DNA of 64,000 bases. It comes from Symbiopectobacterium purcellii (lineage in GTDB: Bacteria > Pseudomonadota > Gammaproteobacteria > Enterobacterales > Enterobacteriaceae). Where the stretch lies: positions 4,216,001 through 4,280,000 of the forward strand of contig NZ_CP081864.1 of assembly GCF_019797845.1 (NCBI RefSeq), in the 5' to 3' direction. The first letter of the stretch is position 1. Each line of letters starts with the position of its first letter. The notes beneath the pieces are model-generated. The model was not told the DNA's origin, ran no database searches, and was given only the letters and a program-made list of their open reading frames with translations. Shown piece after piece: positions 1 to 7,400 of the stretch. The position numbers and the translations under genes are program-made.

Positions 1-364
1 TATCCAGCCAATGACGAAGCACGTGTCGATAATCAGGCAGCAGAAAGTAATCACCGCATGCCAGCGCCAGCAGCCCAAGCGCCAGCGCGTATTTTGAGAT
101 ATTCGGTGCCAGCACAGCCAAACGGCGCTGACGTTCATCAAGCCGCCCCGGCAGACAAATCGGGCCACGCCGTGCCCGTAACACACGGTTCAGTGCGCGA
201 TCTAAAACCGGGGATTCGCCATAACGCCACCGTTCGCACCGATAAAACCCTAACGAGGCAAACCAGTCAGGGTGCGCGTAACGGGCGGGCTGCCAGACCG
301 CACGGTGCAGCAGCAAGATCAACGCATCCGGTCTGCTGGACTCGTCCGCGGAAACACGCGCCAC
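1..364 (-). CDS. sctK: SctK-family T3SS sorting-platform protein (STM1410-like), partial
   Basis: The reading frame runs off the left edge of the window, so the C-terminus is missing. The visible part contains WQPARYAHPDW, which resembles the FCPAAYLH-type N-terminal motif of YscK/SctK proteins, the adaptor of the cytoplasmic sorting platform. In Salmonella SPI-2 the gene right after ssaJ (STM1410) has this role, and the position here matches. No ATG is available. The likeliest start is a GTG at 364 inside the end of ssaJ; a TTG further in (about 321) is the alternative. Identification rests on one motif plus synteny. Confidence 0.55.
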   Translation of the reverse strand, partial: MARVSADESSRPDALILLLHRAVWQPARYAHPDWFASLGFYRCERWRYGESPVLDRALNRVLRARRGPICLPGRLDERQRRLAVLAPNISKYALALGLLALACGDYFLLPDYRHVLRHWLD

Positions 365-1071
365 GCTGCCAGTATCAATAGGGCCGATGCCAGTAAAATC
401 AGCGTTAACATCACATGTTGTCGATAACGGGATAGCCATTTCAGGAGCGCTCTCTGTTCAACGGATTGCGGCGGCGGCGCTACCCGAGCGCGATAGCCGG
501 CAGGCTGCATCAAAATACTGATTTGATCGTACTGGACACCGGGTATAGCCTTTTCAATCAGACTCTTAATTTGTACGCGAAACGCTTCCAGGTTCACCCG
601 CGGGGAAAATTTAAGGTACACCGCTACCGAGGTGCTATCACCAGAACGGGTGCCAACATCGTCGCTCGGGGGATGGGATGCTATCGCAACAGAGGCATGC
701 ACAACGCCATCCATTTGACTGAGCATCTCTTCAATGTGCTGTTCGGTGAGATACAGGATCTTCTGCTGCTCTTCCCGGGGAGAAACCACCAGTTGGTTAG
801 GCGGAAACATGGTTTCTACCGTGGTGTAGCGTTTACGCGGAAAGCCATCCATGCGCAGCACTTCAACGGCATCGATAAAGCGGGATTGTTCGACGCGCAG
901 CGTTACCCCGCCGTCCGGCGAAGGTTGCTTATCCGCATCAATGTTGTTGTTCATCAGAATCGCCAACATCTGGTTAGCATCGCTCTGAGACAAACCGTTG
1001 TAGAGCTCAACACGACAACCCGCCAGCATGAAAGCCAGTATTGCCATGCCCAGACAACGGAAGGCGTTCAT
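319..1071 (-). CDS. ssaJ: T3SS inner-membrane ring lipoprotein SctJ (SsaJ/EscJ/PrgK family)
   Basis: This 250-residue protein forms the periplasmic inner-membrane ring of the secretion basal body. A lipoprotein signal ends in the lipobox LAGC (Cys19). The YscJ/FliF domain follows, with characteristic segments ELYNGLSQSDANQML and PREEQQKILYLTEQHIEEML. A C-terminal membrane helix lies near residues 220-238 (VMLTLILLASALLILAAW). The start codon overlaps the ssaI stop as ATGA, indicating translational coupling. Length and layout match SsaJ of Salmonella. The downstream sctK frame overlaps its 3' end. Confidence 0.95.
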   Translation of the reverse strand: MNAFRCLGMAILAFMLAGCRVELYNGLSQSDANQMLAILMNNNIDADKQPSPDGGVTLRVEQSRFIDAVEVLRMDGFPRKRYTTVETMFPPNQLVVSPREEQQKILYLTEQHIEEMLSQMDGVVHASVAIASHPPSDDVGTRSGDSTSVAVYLKFSPRVNLEAFRVQIKSLIEKAIPGVQYDQISILMQPAGYRARVAPPPQSVEQRALLKWLSRYRQHVMLTLILLASALLILAAWRVFPRTSPADRMR

Positions 1072-1349
1072 GTCATATTGGCCAATTTGTTGACCGTTTG
1101 CGCCGCAGAACCGGCGACCTTTGCGCCAAGATCGACGCCGACACTCAACGTCAAGATCTTCGCCTGCTGCTGCAACATCTGTTCCGGTGATAAGGTTTCT
1201 ACCGCACCGGATACCGCTCCGCCATTCAGCATCTGTTTAAAGGTCTGCGCGGCCTGACTGTCCGGTGCATCCATCGAGGACACCGGTTCAAAACTGTCAT
1301 AACGGCCATCTGGCAATATCTTCTGAGAAATAGTCATGGGTGTGTCCAT
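1068..1349 (-). CDS. ssaI: T3SS inner rod protein SctI (SsaI family)
   Basis: This small protein of about 93 residues is the inner rod subunit that links basal body and needle. The C-terminal part (LSPEQMLQQQAKILTLSVGVDLGAKVAGSAAQTVNKL) is the amphipathic helix typical of SctI. A longer in-frame start at 1406 exists but would overlap ssaH by 29 bases. The ATG at 1349, giving MDTPMTIS, yields a length close to the 82 residues of Salmonella SsaI. The gene lies between ssaH and ssaJ as in SPI-2, and its stop overlaps the ssaJ start. Confidence 0.88.
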   Translation of the reverse strand: MDTPMTISQKILPDGRYDSFEPVSSMDAPDSQAAQTFKQMLNGGAVSGAVETLSPEQMLQQQAKILTLSVGVDLGAKVAGSAAQTVNKLANMT

Positions 1350-1377
1350 GGTGTACCCCGTAATCACGGTGAGGAGC

Positions 1378-1629
1378 TCATAATGAGAAGCACTGCTTGA
1401 CCACATTAGCGTCCGGCGTATTCACGTGCTCCAAAACGCGCACCGCCTCTTCAGGCGCCTCCAGCCCCAACAGCAGAACGGCCATGCATACCGCACAATC
1501 ATCTCTATCGGTCACCAGATTCGGCACCACTGGCACTATCGCGCGCACTTGACGCCACAGGCCATGATTTACTCCGGCAAAAGCGGTTTCAAGCAGCAGT
1601 TGTCGTTCAGCAGACGTCAGCACGCTCAT
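1378..1629 (-). CDS. ssaH: T3SS needle co-chaperone, SsaH/YscG/EscG family
   Basis: The protein has 83 residues and a helical, TPR-like composition (LLLETAFAGVNHGLWRQV, LEAPEEAVRVLEHV). Its place right after the needle gene matches SsaH, a YscG/EscG-like component that in related systems helps keep the needle subunit soluble before export. Its ATG overlaps the ssaG stop codon (ATGA). Similarity is recognised from size, motif style and synteny rather than from a long identical stretch. The product is predicted to be cytoplasmic. Confidence 0.85.
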   Translation of the reverse strand: MSVLTSAERQLLLETAFAGVNHGLWRQVRAIVPVVPNLVTDRDDCAVCMAVLLLGLEAPEEAVRVLEHVNTPDANVVKQCFSL

Positions 1630-1841
1630 ATCTTCGAGATAATCCCACTCAGCAAATTTTTGATGGTATTGATCATCGCGCTTTCGTAGTTGATAAAAGT
1701 GGAATACTGCTGCACAGCAAACTGCGCCTTGAGCATGGCGTCTGGATTGGTTAAATCTTTGTCATTCATTTTGTCTTTGACATCTTGACCGGCCTTGCTT
1801 GCCAGACTAGACAGCGTGTTAATGAGCTGTTGAACATCCAT
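1626..1841 (-). CDS. ssaG: T3SS needle filament protein SctF (SsaG)
   Basis: This 71-residue needle subunit carries the almost invariant segments AQFAVQQYSTFINYESAMI and IKNLLSGIISKI, very close to Salmonella SsaG and identical to it in length. The protein polymerises into the extracellular needle. A GGAG ribosome-binding site precedes the start at the usual distance. A 114-base gap separates the gene from sseE upstream. In Salmonella a promoter lies before ssaG, so this gap is a likely place for one here. Confidence 0.97.
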   Translation of the reverse strand: MDVQQLINTLSSLASKAGQDVKDKMNDKDLTNPDAMLKAQFAVQQYSTFINYESAMINTIKNLLSGIISKI

Positions 1842-1955
1842 CGTTGATCTCCATAGCGTACGGCTTTATTGCGTGGTACATCGGGTTACCGGGCAATAGG
1901 TTTGCTGACATCCACTATCGTGTTAACCGGTCAGCCCGCCTATCCGGTGTTTAAC
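1842..1955. other. Short gap between sseE and ssaG; sscB-sseF-sseG absent
   Basis: In Salmonella SPI-2 the chaperone sscB and effectors sseF and sseG occupy this place. Here only 114 bases remain and I see no open frame or pseudogene remnant in them. The stretch ends with the ssaG ribosome-binding site. A promoter for the ssaG operon is plausible but I cannot point to clear -35/-10 boxes. Confidence 0.6.
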
Positions 1956-2390
1956 TTAACTACGGGCTTTTCCACGAAATATCCGGTCTATGTCTATTTC
2001 TAACCAACGCTCACCGTCGAGCAGGCAGGTTACCGCACCTTGTTGACACAGCCGCCGTACCAGCTTTTGACGCTGGAGCGCTAAACGGCGGGGCAATACA
2101 TCGGTTATGACTAACATGCGGACATACCTCAACGCAGAAACCGAAAGTGACGCCTCTTGCAGCAGCCGCCAGAGTCGCAGTAATGACGCAGGTTGTGAGG
2201 CGCCGTCCGGTAACCGGGTTAAGCTACAGATAAGCAACGCATTATTCTGAACACGAAACACAAGGCGATAGGGATGCAGCGAGATCTGCTGCCCGAGACG
2301 CAATCCGCACCCCAACAAAAACAGGGGCTGCGGCGCTAACCCAGCCGTTTGCAACTGCCTGCAAAAAAGCGCTTCCAGTCGTTCCATCAT
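1956..2390 (-). CDS. sseE: SseE-family SPI-2 T3SS protein
   Basis: The protein has 144 residues, against about 137 for Salmonella SseE, and directly follows the translocator gene sseD as in SPI-2. The two genes overlap at TAATG. It is leucine- and arginine-rich and has no signal peptide or membrane helix; PLFLLGCGLRLGQQISLHPYRLVFRV suggests a small alpha/beta fold. The biochemical role of SseE is poorly known. It is grouped with the translocon operon and may be a chaperone-like accessory. Assignment rests mainly on position and length. A second ATG (2387) is equally usable as the start. Confidence 0.75.
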   Translation of the reverse strand: MMERLEALFCRQLQTAGLAPQPLFLLGCGLRLGQQISLHPYRLVFRVQNNALLICSLTRLPDGASQPASLLRLWRLLQEASLSVSALRYVRMLVITDVLPRRLALQRQKLVRRLCQQGAVTCLLDGERWLEIDIDRIFRGKARS

Positions 2391-3049
2391 TACTTCGCAA
2401 GGGAATGAAGCGTCTGAGCAAATATCTCAACCATCTTGCGGCCCATTTCCATCATCTGTTGCATGACGTCAACAGCCTTTTGCACGATGTCATCGAGATT
2501 TCGTATGTATGATTGCGCGTTTTTACTTTGAAAATCCGCCAATGCCCGCTCTATTTCTGCTTTACGGCTTTCTGATGCCGCGTTAAAAGAACAGAGTCCG
2601 TTGGCAATCGATCCCGACCCGTTGAATCCCATAGTAATGAGGTCGTTAGATCCAGCACTGCCGGTTCCCTGCATGAAGCCTCCTGTCAACGCCCCCGCAA
2701 ATTGCATCCCGCCGCTCATAAATGTGCCTAAGGCATTATCCCTTGCCGCATTAAAACTGTGTTCAATAGCGTTTAAACTGGTAGAGAGTGCATTAACTTC
2801 AAGTCCCCATCCTAATATCTGCTTCTTTTCGTTATACATACGCATAACGTCACGCAAACGTCGGGCAAGATTCAATAACGTTCCCCACAACTGATCAAAC
2901 ATCGCAAAAAAATCATTCAGATCAGTAGAATTACATACATTTTCCTTTTTCCCTTCGACAAGAACCATCTTGTGCGATAACACAGAAGAAAGCGAACTTA
3001 GTGATTCATTCGCGGACAATACATCTACCGACAGACTATTTTGGCTCAT
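2390..3049 (-). CDS. sseD: T3SS translocator SseD (EspB-like, SctB)
   Basis: This 219-residue protein corresponds to SseD (about 195 residues), the smaller pore-forming translocator inserted in host membranes. A central glycine-rich hydrophobic part (GGMQFAGALTGGFMQGTGSAGSNDL) can act as the membrane segment. The flanking regions are helical and probably coiled, including a C-terminal amphipathic helix (VDVMQQMMEMGRKMVEIF). The gene sits between sseC and sseE with close spacing, so the three are one transcription unit. No signal peptide is present, as expected for a T3SS substrate. Confidence 0.92.
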   Translation of the reverse strand: MSQNSLSVDVLSANESLSSLSSVLSHKMVLVEGKKENVCNSTDLNDFFAMFDQLWGTLLNLARRLRDVMRMYNEKKQILGWGLEVNALSTSLNAIEHSFNAARDNALGTFMSGGMQFAGALTGGFMQGTGSAGSNDLITMGFNGSGSIANGLCSFNAASESRKAEIERALADFQSKNAQSYIRNLDDIVQKAVDVMQQMMEMGRKMVEIFAQTLHSLAK

Positions 3050-3058
3050 AAGTTATCC

Positions 3059-4534
3059 TTAAGCACGGTTACAGGCAATTTTAACCAGTGCGGTACCGTA
3101 ATCTTCCATTATTGATACTGCATTGCTAACAGCAGTACTACTCTGTTGTAAATAATCGCCAAGCTGTTTTTCCTGATTCTTTTTACGTTCCTGAGTCCAA
3201 TTATCTTTAATATCATTGATGCGTTGCATAACGATTAACTCTTCGATCTCTTTGCGCAAATCTGCTGCTTTCGATTGCGCAATACCAGATACCATTTTCT
3301 GCCCACCGCTGAGTGCACTCCGTACCCTTGATAAGACCTGGGAAGTGACATTCTTCCTTATAATATCGCCCAGTTCTTTATTCAACGATTTAATAAAGCG
3401 GTCGGTAAACGCTTTCTCTGCCTCGACGGCACTTTTTTTAAAAATATCTTTCGCCGTATTTTCGAGTGTATTTTTCAATGTTTTTTCTAAGATGTTCTCG
3501 ATCCCCTTCTCGGCGCCAGTCGAGATGAAACTGCAGCCCAGGGTCCGTGCCAAATATTGATTGACATCTTCTTCAAGTGTTAACTCGAGTTTACCCACGA
3601 ATTGTTTAGCCGTATTTTCAGCAATCTGTTTGATCTGCTGCTCCACCTCACCCGTATTTTGGCTTACCGCCTCAACCAGCGCTTTGCCCGCGCCGCTGCC
3701 CATTTCCTTTTCTGCCGCAGAGATCAAACCGCGAGCCGCATAAATACCACGACCGATCTGCAAAATATCCAATCCCATCGCAACGTACTCACACGAGCTT
3801 TGTACCAAGCCTGCGGTGTGAATAATGGCTTCACAGTCCGCTTTATTCGCACCCAGTCCCAAAGCAAACTCCGCGCCACCTTTTACGATCCCCGCAGCCC
3901 CTGCCGAGCAGTAAGCGATGCCAGCAGCAAAGGCGAGTGGATCTGCCGTTGCGACGGCTTCAATCAGTTTAAATACACCTACCCCTATCTCAATGGCACT
4001 GTTTATCCAATCAAATACGGCACTACACAGCGCGGATTTACGCACCTGATCTGCCTGTTCAATCGACTTGTTGATCTGCTCCTGATATTTTTCAACCTGC
4101 TTATTACGCAGGAAAGTTTGCAGTTCTGTGGCGCGATTCAACTGTTCACAGAGTGCCGTTACATTGCTGCTGGAAACACGCATCACCTGCTGCGTCACCA
4201 TCATCGATAACAGCAGTGGGTCCATGTTCATAACGTCTTGCAGCGAGGATGAGGCGGAACCGGTATACCCGGCATCCAGCAGTCGTTGCCAAGCGGCCTC
4301 TGCCTGCTGCGCGCTCATCGGCTGCGCTACGCCCCTCTGCTGGCTTTCCATTTCTACATTCTTTGCTGCCTGGTGTTGCCGATAATGCAGGCCAACAACA
4401 GAACGTGTTAGGTGCGTTGTGTGCTTGGTTGAAGAAGAGAAAAGCATCTCATCACCATCACCATCACCATCACCATCACCATCACCATAGGACAGCGGGT
4501 AATCCATCCCCGCTCTGGTTTGTACACTATCCAT
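3059..4534 (-). CDS. sseC: T3SS translocator SseC (YopB/SctE family)
   Basis: The larger translocon subunit, about 491 residues against 484 in Salmonella, forms the pore in the host membrane together with SseD. Hydrophobic stretches lie around residues 190-260 (IGVGVFKLIEAVATADPLAFAAGIAYCSAGAAGIV), followed by long helical coiled-coil regions near the C-terminus. The ATG at 4534, preceded by AGGAG and overlapping the end of sscA, is preferred over an in-frame start at 4603 that would lie deep inside sscA. Unusually, residues about 15-28 are a run of six Gly-Asp pairs coded by a hexanucleotide repeat. The cognate chaperone SscA is encoded immediately upstream. Confidence 0.94.
   Translation of the reverse strand: MDSVQTRAGMDYPLSYGDGDGDGDGDGDEMLFSSSTKHTTHLTRSVVGLHYRQHQAAKNVEMESQQRGVAQPMSAQQAEAAWQRLLDAGYTGSASSSLQDVMNMDPLLLSMMVTQQVMRVSSSNVTALCEQLNRATELQTFLRNKQVEKYQEQINKSIEQADQVRKSALCSAVFDWINSAIEIGVGVFKLIEAVATADPLAFAAGIAYCSAGAAGIVKGGAEFALGLGANKADCEAIIHTAGLVQSSCEYVAMGLDILQIGRGIYAARGLISAAEKEMGSGAGKALVEAVSQNTGEVEQQIKQIAENTAKQFVGKLELTLEEDVNQYLARTLGCSFISTGAEKGIENILEKTLKNTLENTAKDIFKKSAVEAEKAFTDRFIKSLNKELGDIIRKNVTSQVLSRVRSALSGGQKMVSGIAQSKAADLRKEIEELIVMQRINDIKDNWTQERKKNQEKQLGDYLQQSSTAVSNAVSIMEDYGTALVKIACNRA
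4451..4488. repeat. Hexanucleotide tandem repeat (ATCACC)x6 inside sseC
   Basis: Six perfect copies of ATCACC plus two further bases lie within the 5' end of sseC; on the coding strand this is (GGTGAT)n, encoding Gly-Asp repeats. Because the unit is six bases, gain or loss of copies keeps the frame and changes only the length of an acidic, flexible stretch near the N-terminus. Confidence 0.95.
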
Positions 4535-4991
4535 GAGGTTCTCCTGTTCGAGATAGTCCTTGCTCCGCTTGGCGGCGTATCGTCTGTAATGAGCGGTTTT
4601 CACCGCAAATCAGCAAGGCAGCCTTAAAGGCTTTGCGTGCCAATGCTTTCTCACCACAGGCCAGAAAACACTCCCCCGCAGCACAAGGGACCTGCGCGGC
4701 CGATACGTTAATTTTCGCTGCCCGACCATAGGCATAAAGCGCATCGGGCCAGGCGTGCGCCGCATGGCACGTCGCCCCAAGTTGATACCAGTAGTCAAAA
4801 GACCAATCGTCATAAGCGGTCAATATGCGTAACAGGTTGATCGCCGCACGATAGTCCCCCGCGCTGGATAACTGTCTGGCATAGCGAAAAAGGGTATCCA
4901 ATTCCCCGCTTACGTCTTTTTTCAGCAACATGCGCACAGCGCCACCACGACGCAAAAATTGCAGCATGACCAGACTGTCGTCTTGTGTCAT
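4527..4991 (-). CDS. sscA: T3SS translocator chaperone SscA (SycD/LcrH family, TPR)
   Basis: This class II chaperone of about 154 residues binds the translocator SseC, and probably SseD, in the cytoplasm before secretion. TPR-like repeats are visible: ELDTLFRYARQLSSAGDYRAAINLLRIL, DYWYQLGATCHAAHAWPDALYAYGRAAKI and CAAGECFLACGEKALARKAFKAAL. The ATG at 4991 overlaps the sseB stop (ATGA), so it is preferred to an upstream in-frame start at 5033. The gene order sseB-sscA-sseC is that of SPI-2. Confidence 0.93.
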   Translation of the reverse strand: MTQDDSLVMLQFLRRGGAVRMLLKKDVSGELDTLFRYARQLSSAGDYRAAINLLRILTAYDDWSFDYWYQLGATCHAAHAWPDALYAYGRAAKINVSAAQVPCAAGECFLACGEKALARKAFKAALLICGENRSLQTIRRQAEQGLSRTGEPHG

Positions 4992-5590
4992 GAATAGGTC
5001 TTTTGGGTGATCATTTGCAGAATTTCGCCCCATTTGCTGACCAGGTTAGTCGCCTGTGAAATGGCCGCGTTAAGCATCTGTATTGCTTTTTGAATCGTCA
5101 GTTGCGCTTGAGAGGAGAGATCGCTGTCGCGGTTCGCGCTGTTATCCAATGCCGCTTTAACGGCCTGTAGGCTGCCTTTGTCCAACTTACCGTCAGCATC
5201 CGCGTGTTGTTTGATGTAGTCCTCTATCGATTTACCATCTACCTGGATACCGTGTGTCTTCATATAGTCAATAACCTCGGCCGGTACCGCTTCTTTGGTA
5301 TTGCCATCACCTTTTGACGCTTGCGCAATGACCTCATCCATCTGGTTTGCCTTTTCCTGGGTATCTCTGGCTCGATTGGATGCATTTTGAATATCGTTGA
5401 ATTGGGCATAGGCACGGGATAACTGTACATCCTGCAATAACAGCATTACCTCATAGGCATAGGCGAAGATATTATCGGCTGACCCATAATAATGCGCCGT
5501 TTCCTGTGATGTATTTCCAACACGCTTTTCTTTGTCTTCAACTACAGTAGAATTAATGCCTGACAATGAAGAAACGGGTGAGTTCTCCAT
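4988..5590 (-). CDS. sseB: T3SS filament/translocon sheath protein SseB (EspA family, SctA)
   Basis: This 200-residue homologue of SseB/EspA forms the needle extension that carries the translocators to the host membrane. Recognisable parts are the N-terminal helix region NIFAYAYEVMLLLQDVQLSRAYAQFNDIQNAS and a C-terminal coiled coil (AIQMLNAAISQATNLVSKWGEILQMI), both typical of EspA-type filaments. The spacing upstream to sseA is about 40 bases with an AGGAGG-like ribosome-binding site (complement of cctcct) before the start. Length is close to Salmonella SseB (196 residues). Confidence 0.94.
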   Translation of the reverse strand: MENSPVSSLSGINSTVVEDKEKRVGNTSQETAHYYGSADNIFAYAYEVMLLLQDVQLSRAYAQFNDIQNASNRARDTQEKANQMDEVIAQASKGDGNTKEAVPAEVIDYMKTHGIQVDGKSIEDYIKQHADADGKLDKGSLQAVKAALDNSANRDSDLSSQAQLTIQKAIQMLNAAISQATNLVSKWGEILQMITQKTYS

Positions 5591-5630
5591 TTTAAACCTC
5601 CTGAAATATGAAACAGTGTAGATGTGTTCA

Positions 5631-5894
5631 TCATTTATTGACGCTATGCTTAATATGCGCCTCGATTTTTTTCAAGGAGATACTTAATGCCTTTAAATCT
5701 CTTTTTGCATTTTCCTCAATGAGGTTCATGTGATGGATACTCAGGGGGGGGGAGGCTTGATTATCATTCTGCAAAACGGTACGTTCCGCAGAAGACAGTT
5801 TGCCTTTTATCTTTTCAAATTCCGAAAAACATTTTAATAGACGTTCATACTCTACTTCGAATTTTTTAAATTGACTTGCAATATTACCTGACAT
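5631..5894 (-). CDS. sseA: SseA-like T3SS chaperone of filament/translocator subunits
   Basis: This small charged helical protein of about 87 residues lies exactly where Salmonella sseA does, between ssaE and sseB. SseA is the chaperone that binds SseB and SseD. Heptad-like helices appear at both ends (ASQFKKFEVEYERLLKCFSEFEKIKGKL; EENAKRDLKALSISLKKIEAHI). The ATG at 5894 has a GAGAGG ribosome-binding site six bases upstream and is preferred to 5915. The middle of the gene carries a run of nine C on the coding strand (5744-5752). The frame is open as sequenced, but a one-base slip would destroy the C-terminal half. Confidence 0.8.
   Translation of the reverse strand: MSGNIASQFKKFEVEYERLLKCFSEFEKIKGKLSSAERTVLQNDNQASPPLSIHHMNLIEENAKRDLKALSISLKKIEAHIKHSVNK
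5744..5752. repeat. Nine-base G/C homopolymer inside sseA
   Basis: There are nine consecutive G on the plus strand, coding Ser-Pro-Pro on the minus strand. Tracts of this length are prone to replication slippage and to sequencing error. The sseA frame is intact at nine bases. Confidence 0.9.
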
Positions 5895-5951
5895 GATACA
5901 CCTCTCATCGTTCACGAATATGTCAGCCGTTGGTATGAAGATGGTTATTCC

Positions 5952-6194
5952 CTACTGACTTGACTCAGCCTCTAGCGCTATATTGTGATAACGAAAGTAA
6001 ATGATCTTGATAATATCTTCGCTCTGTATTACCGCTTCCAGCAATAAGGCAAAGTGCTGATATTCCTCTGGCGCAATGGGTTTATCCATGGCACAGGTTA
6101 ATCGATGACGGGCCTCACTTAGCACCATCAATGCCTTTTGAGCATCGTCAGCCGCCCCCTGTATGCGATCTTCCAATGCCGTCAGCGTCGTCAT
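5952..6194 (-). CDS. ssaE: T3SS needle chaperone-type protein SsaE (EscE/YscE-like)
   Basis: The protein has 80 residues, the same length as Salmonella SsaE, and is nearly all helical. It starts MTTLTALEDRI and carries YQHFALLLEAVIQSEDIIKIIYFRYHN, a segment that closely recalls SsaE. In Salmonella SsaE helps localise SseB and interacts with the apparatus; YscE-type proteins are needle co-chaperones that pair with YscG-type proteins (SsaH here). It sits between ssaD and sseA, 11 bases from ssaD, in one operon. Confidence 0.88.
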   Translation of the reverse strand: MTTLTALEDRIQGAADDAQKALMVLSEARHRLTCAMDKPIAPEEYQHFALLLEAVIQSEDIIKIIYFRYHNIALEAESSQ

Positions 6195-6205
6195 GGTATT
6201 TCTCC

Positions 6206-7393
6206 TTAAAAATTGAATGGAAGCGTGATCAGCGTGCGCCCTTGTCTGAACGTCACCGCGCTATCGCTGATAGCCACAACCTCGCTGCCCTCAGCCAGTC
6301 GGCTGCCTATGGATAAGGTATCGCCATTACCCAACACCAAATACTCGCCACGACGGCTATGAACAATGCCAGTGACAGGGGCTGGCAGTTGTCTGGAAAA
6401 CTCATTGGATAGGGGAACATCCTGATAGCTCAGCGCCACAGAGGGATAGCGCGATCGCATATCCTGCATCAGTTGTGTCAAGGTCTGCTTATCCTGCGCG
6501 TTCAACACGCCGCTCAAAATGAAACGCGGCCCCGTATCCGTCAGGTTCACCTTGCCCGCTAAACCTTGCTGTAGCAGCGCGCTAATCAGCGCGTTACCGA
6601 TCTCGTCGTAGGGGTTTTCTATCTGCCAATGCCGTAATCCCGGAATGTCAGCCAACAGCGGTTGAACCGCCTCCCACTGTTCTCCCATACGGATATCCGC
6701 ATCGATCGCAACATTGCCCTTCCCTCGACTGACAACCTGAGCTTGGGTGTAGCCCGCCTGAATCAGCACATCTTTCACGTTTCGGACCAGTTGATCGGCG
6801 CAAATAACGTCATCCTGGTAGCGAATGTTGTGGGATTGCAGCGCAAGCCACAAGGGCGTCAACGACTCGCTCGATTCGCAATCTCCAGACACACTCAGCA
6901 CGCCATCCTGCTGCCATTGCGCCACGAGCTGCGTCAACCCGGTGTGCTGCAACAACGCGTTCACGTCTACTGGTGCTTCCGTCGATGGCGACGGCCCCCA
7001 TTCCACAGAGAAAGAGATGAGAGCGAAGATCAGCGCAAGCATGCCTGGCACCAACAGCCAGCCGCTTGAAAACCGGCGAACTGGCAGGCGATGACCGGCA
7101 AGGTCTGCTTGCTGCGGCCCAAATGCCATCGCTAATCCTGCCGCCTCCAATACCCCCTGGGACGGCAAGGGGTGATGCTGTACATGGCGGCGACCATTTA
7201 CCCGCACCGACACCTTTTCCACATTGACATAGAGTTGCCCATCGACGACCGCCAGCTCAATACGGCTTGCAGCCTGCAAAGGGATGCACAGATCGCAATC
7301 CCGTTCACCAATGGAGAGACGACCTTCCGATAGCCACACTTCCCGTCCATGCAATACGCCGCCTAACAGGCGAATCTTCCACGTGTTTTCCAT
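6206..7393 (-). CDS. ssaD: T3SS inner-membrane ring protein SctD (SsaD)
   Basis: SsaD is the outer subunit of the inner-membrane ring (about 395 residues). A cytoplasmic FHA-like domain is at the N-terminus (WKIRLLGGVLHGREVWLSEGRLSIGERDCDLCIPL), a single membrane helix lies around residues 110-130 (GWLLVPGMLALIFALISFSV), and a periplasmic part with repeated ring-building modules follows. Start choice: 7393 (MENTWKIR) leaves seven bases after the ssaC stop; an in-frame ATG at 7420 would overlap ssaC and add nine residues. Length agrees with SsaD (about 403). Confidence 0.92.
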   Translation of the reverse strand: MENTWKIRLLGGVLHGREVWLSEGRLSIGERDCDLCIPLQAASRIELAVVDGQLYVNVEKVSVRVNGRRHVQHHPLPSQGVLEAAGLAMAFGPQQADLAGHRLPVRRFSSGWLLVPGMLALIFALISFSVEWGPSPSTEAPVDVNALLQHTGLTQLVAQWQQDGVLSVSGDCESSESLTPLWLALQSHNIRYQDDVICADQLVRNVKDVLIQAGYTQAQVVSRGKGNVAIDADIRMGEQWEAVQPLLADIPGLRHWQIENPYDEIGNALISALLQQGLAGKVNLTDTGPRFILSGVLNAQDKQTLTQLMQDMRSRYPSVALSYQDVPLSNEFSRQLPAPVTGIVHSRRGEYLVLGNGDTLSIGSRLAEGSEVVAISDSAVTFRQGRTLITLPFNF

Positions 7394-7400
7394 ACGCTTT

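Noticed and set aside
466..1257. 263-codon open frame on the plus strand
   Set aside because: It lies antisense across ssaJ and ssaI, both clear T3SS genes. Long antisense frames are common in this GC-rich coding sequence.
4451..4488. CRISPR-like repeat array
   Set aside because: The repeat has no spacers; it is a simple hexanucleotide repeat within sseC. No CRISPR array or cas gene was seen anywhere in the window.
4249..4536. Plus-strand open frame with a long poly-histidine run
   Set aside because: It is the antisense reading of the ATCACC repeat inside sseC. The minus-strand frame is a well-conserved translocator; no ribosome-binding site or homology supports the plus-strand frame.
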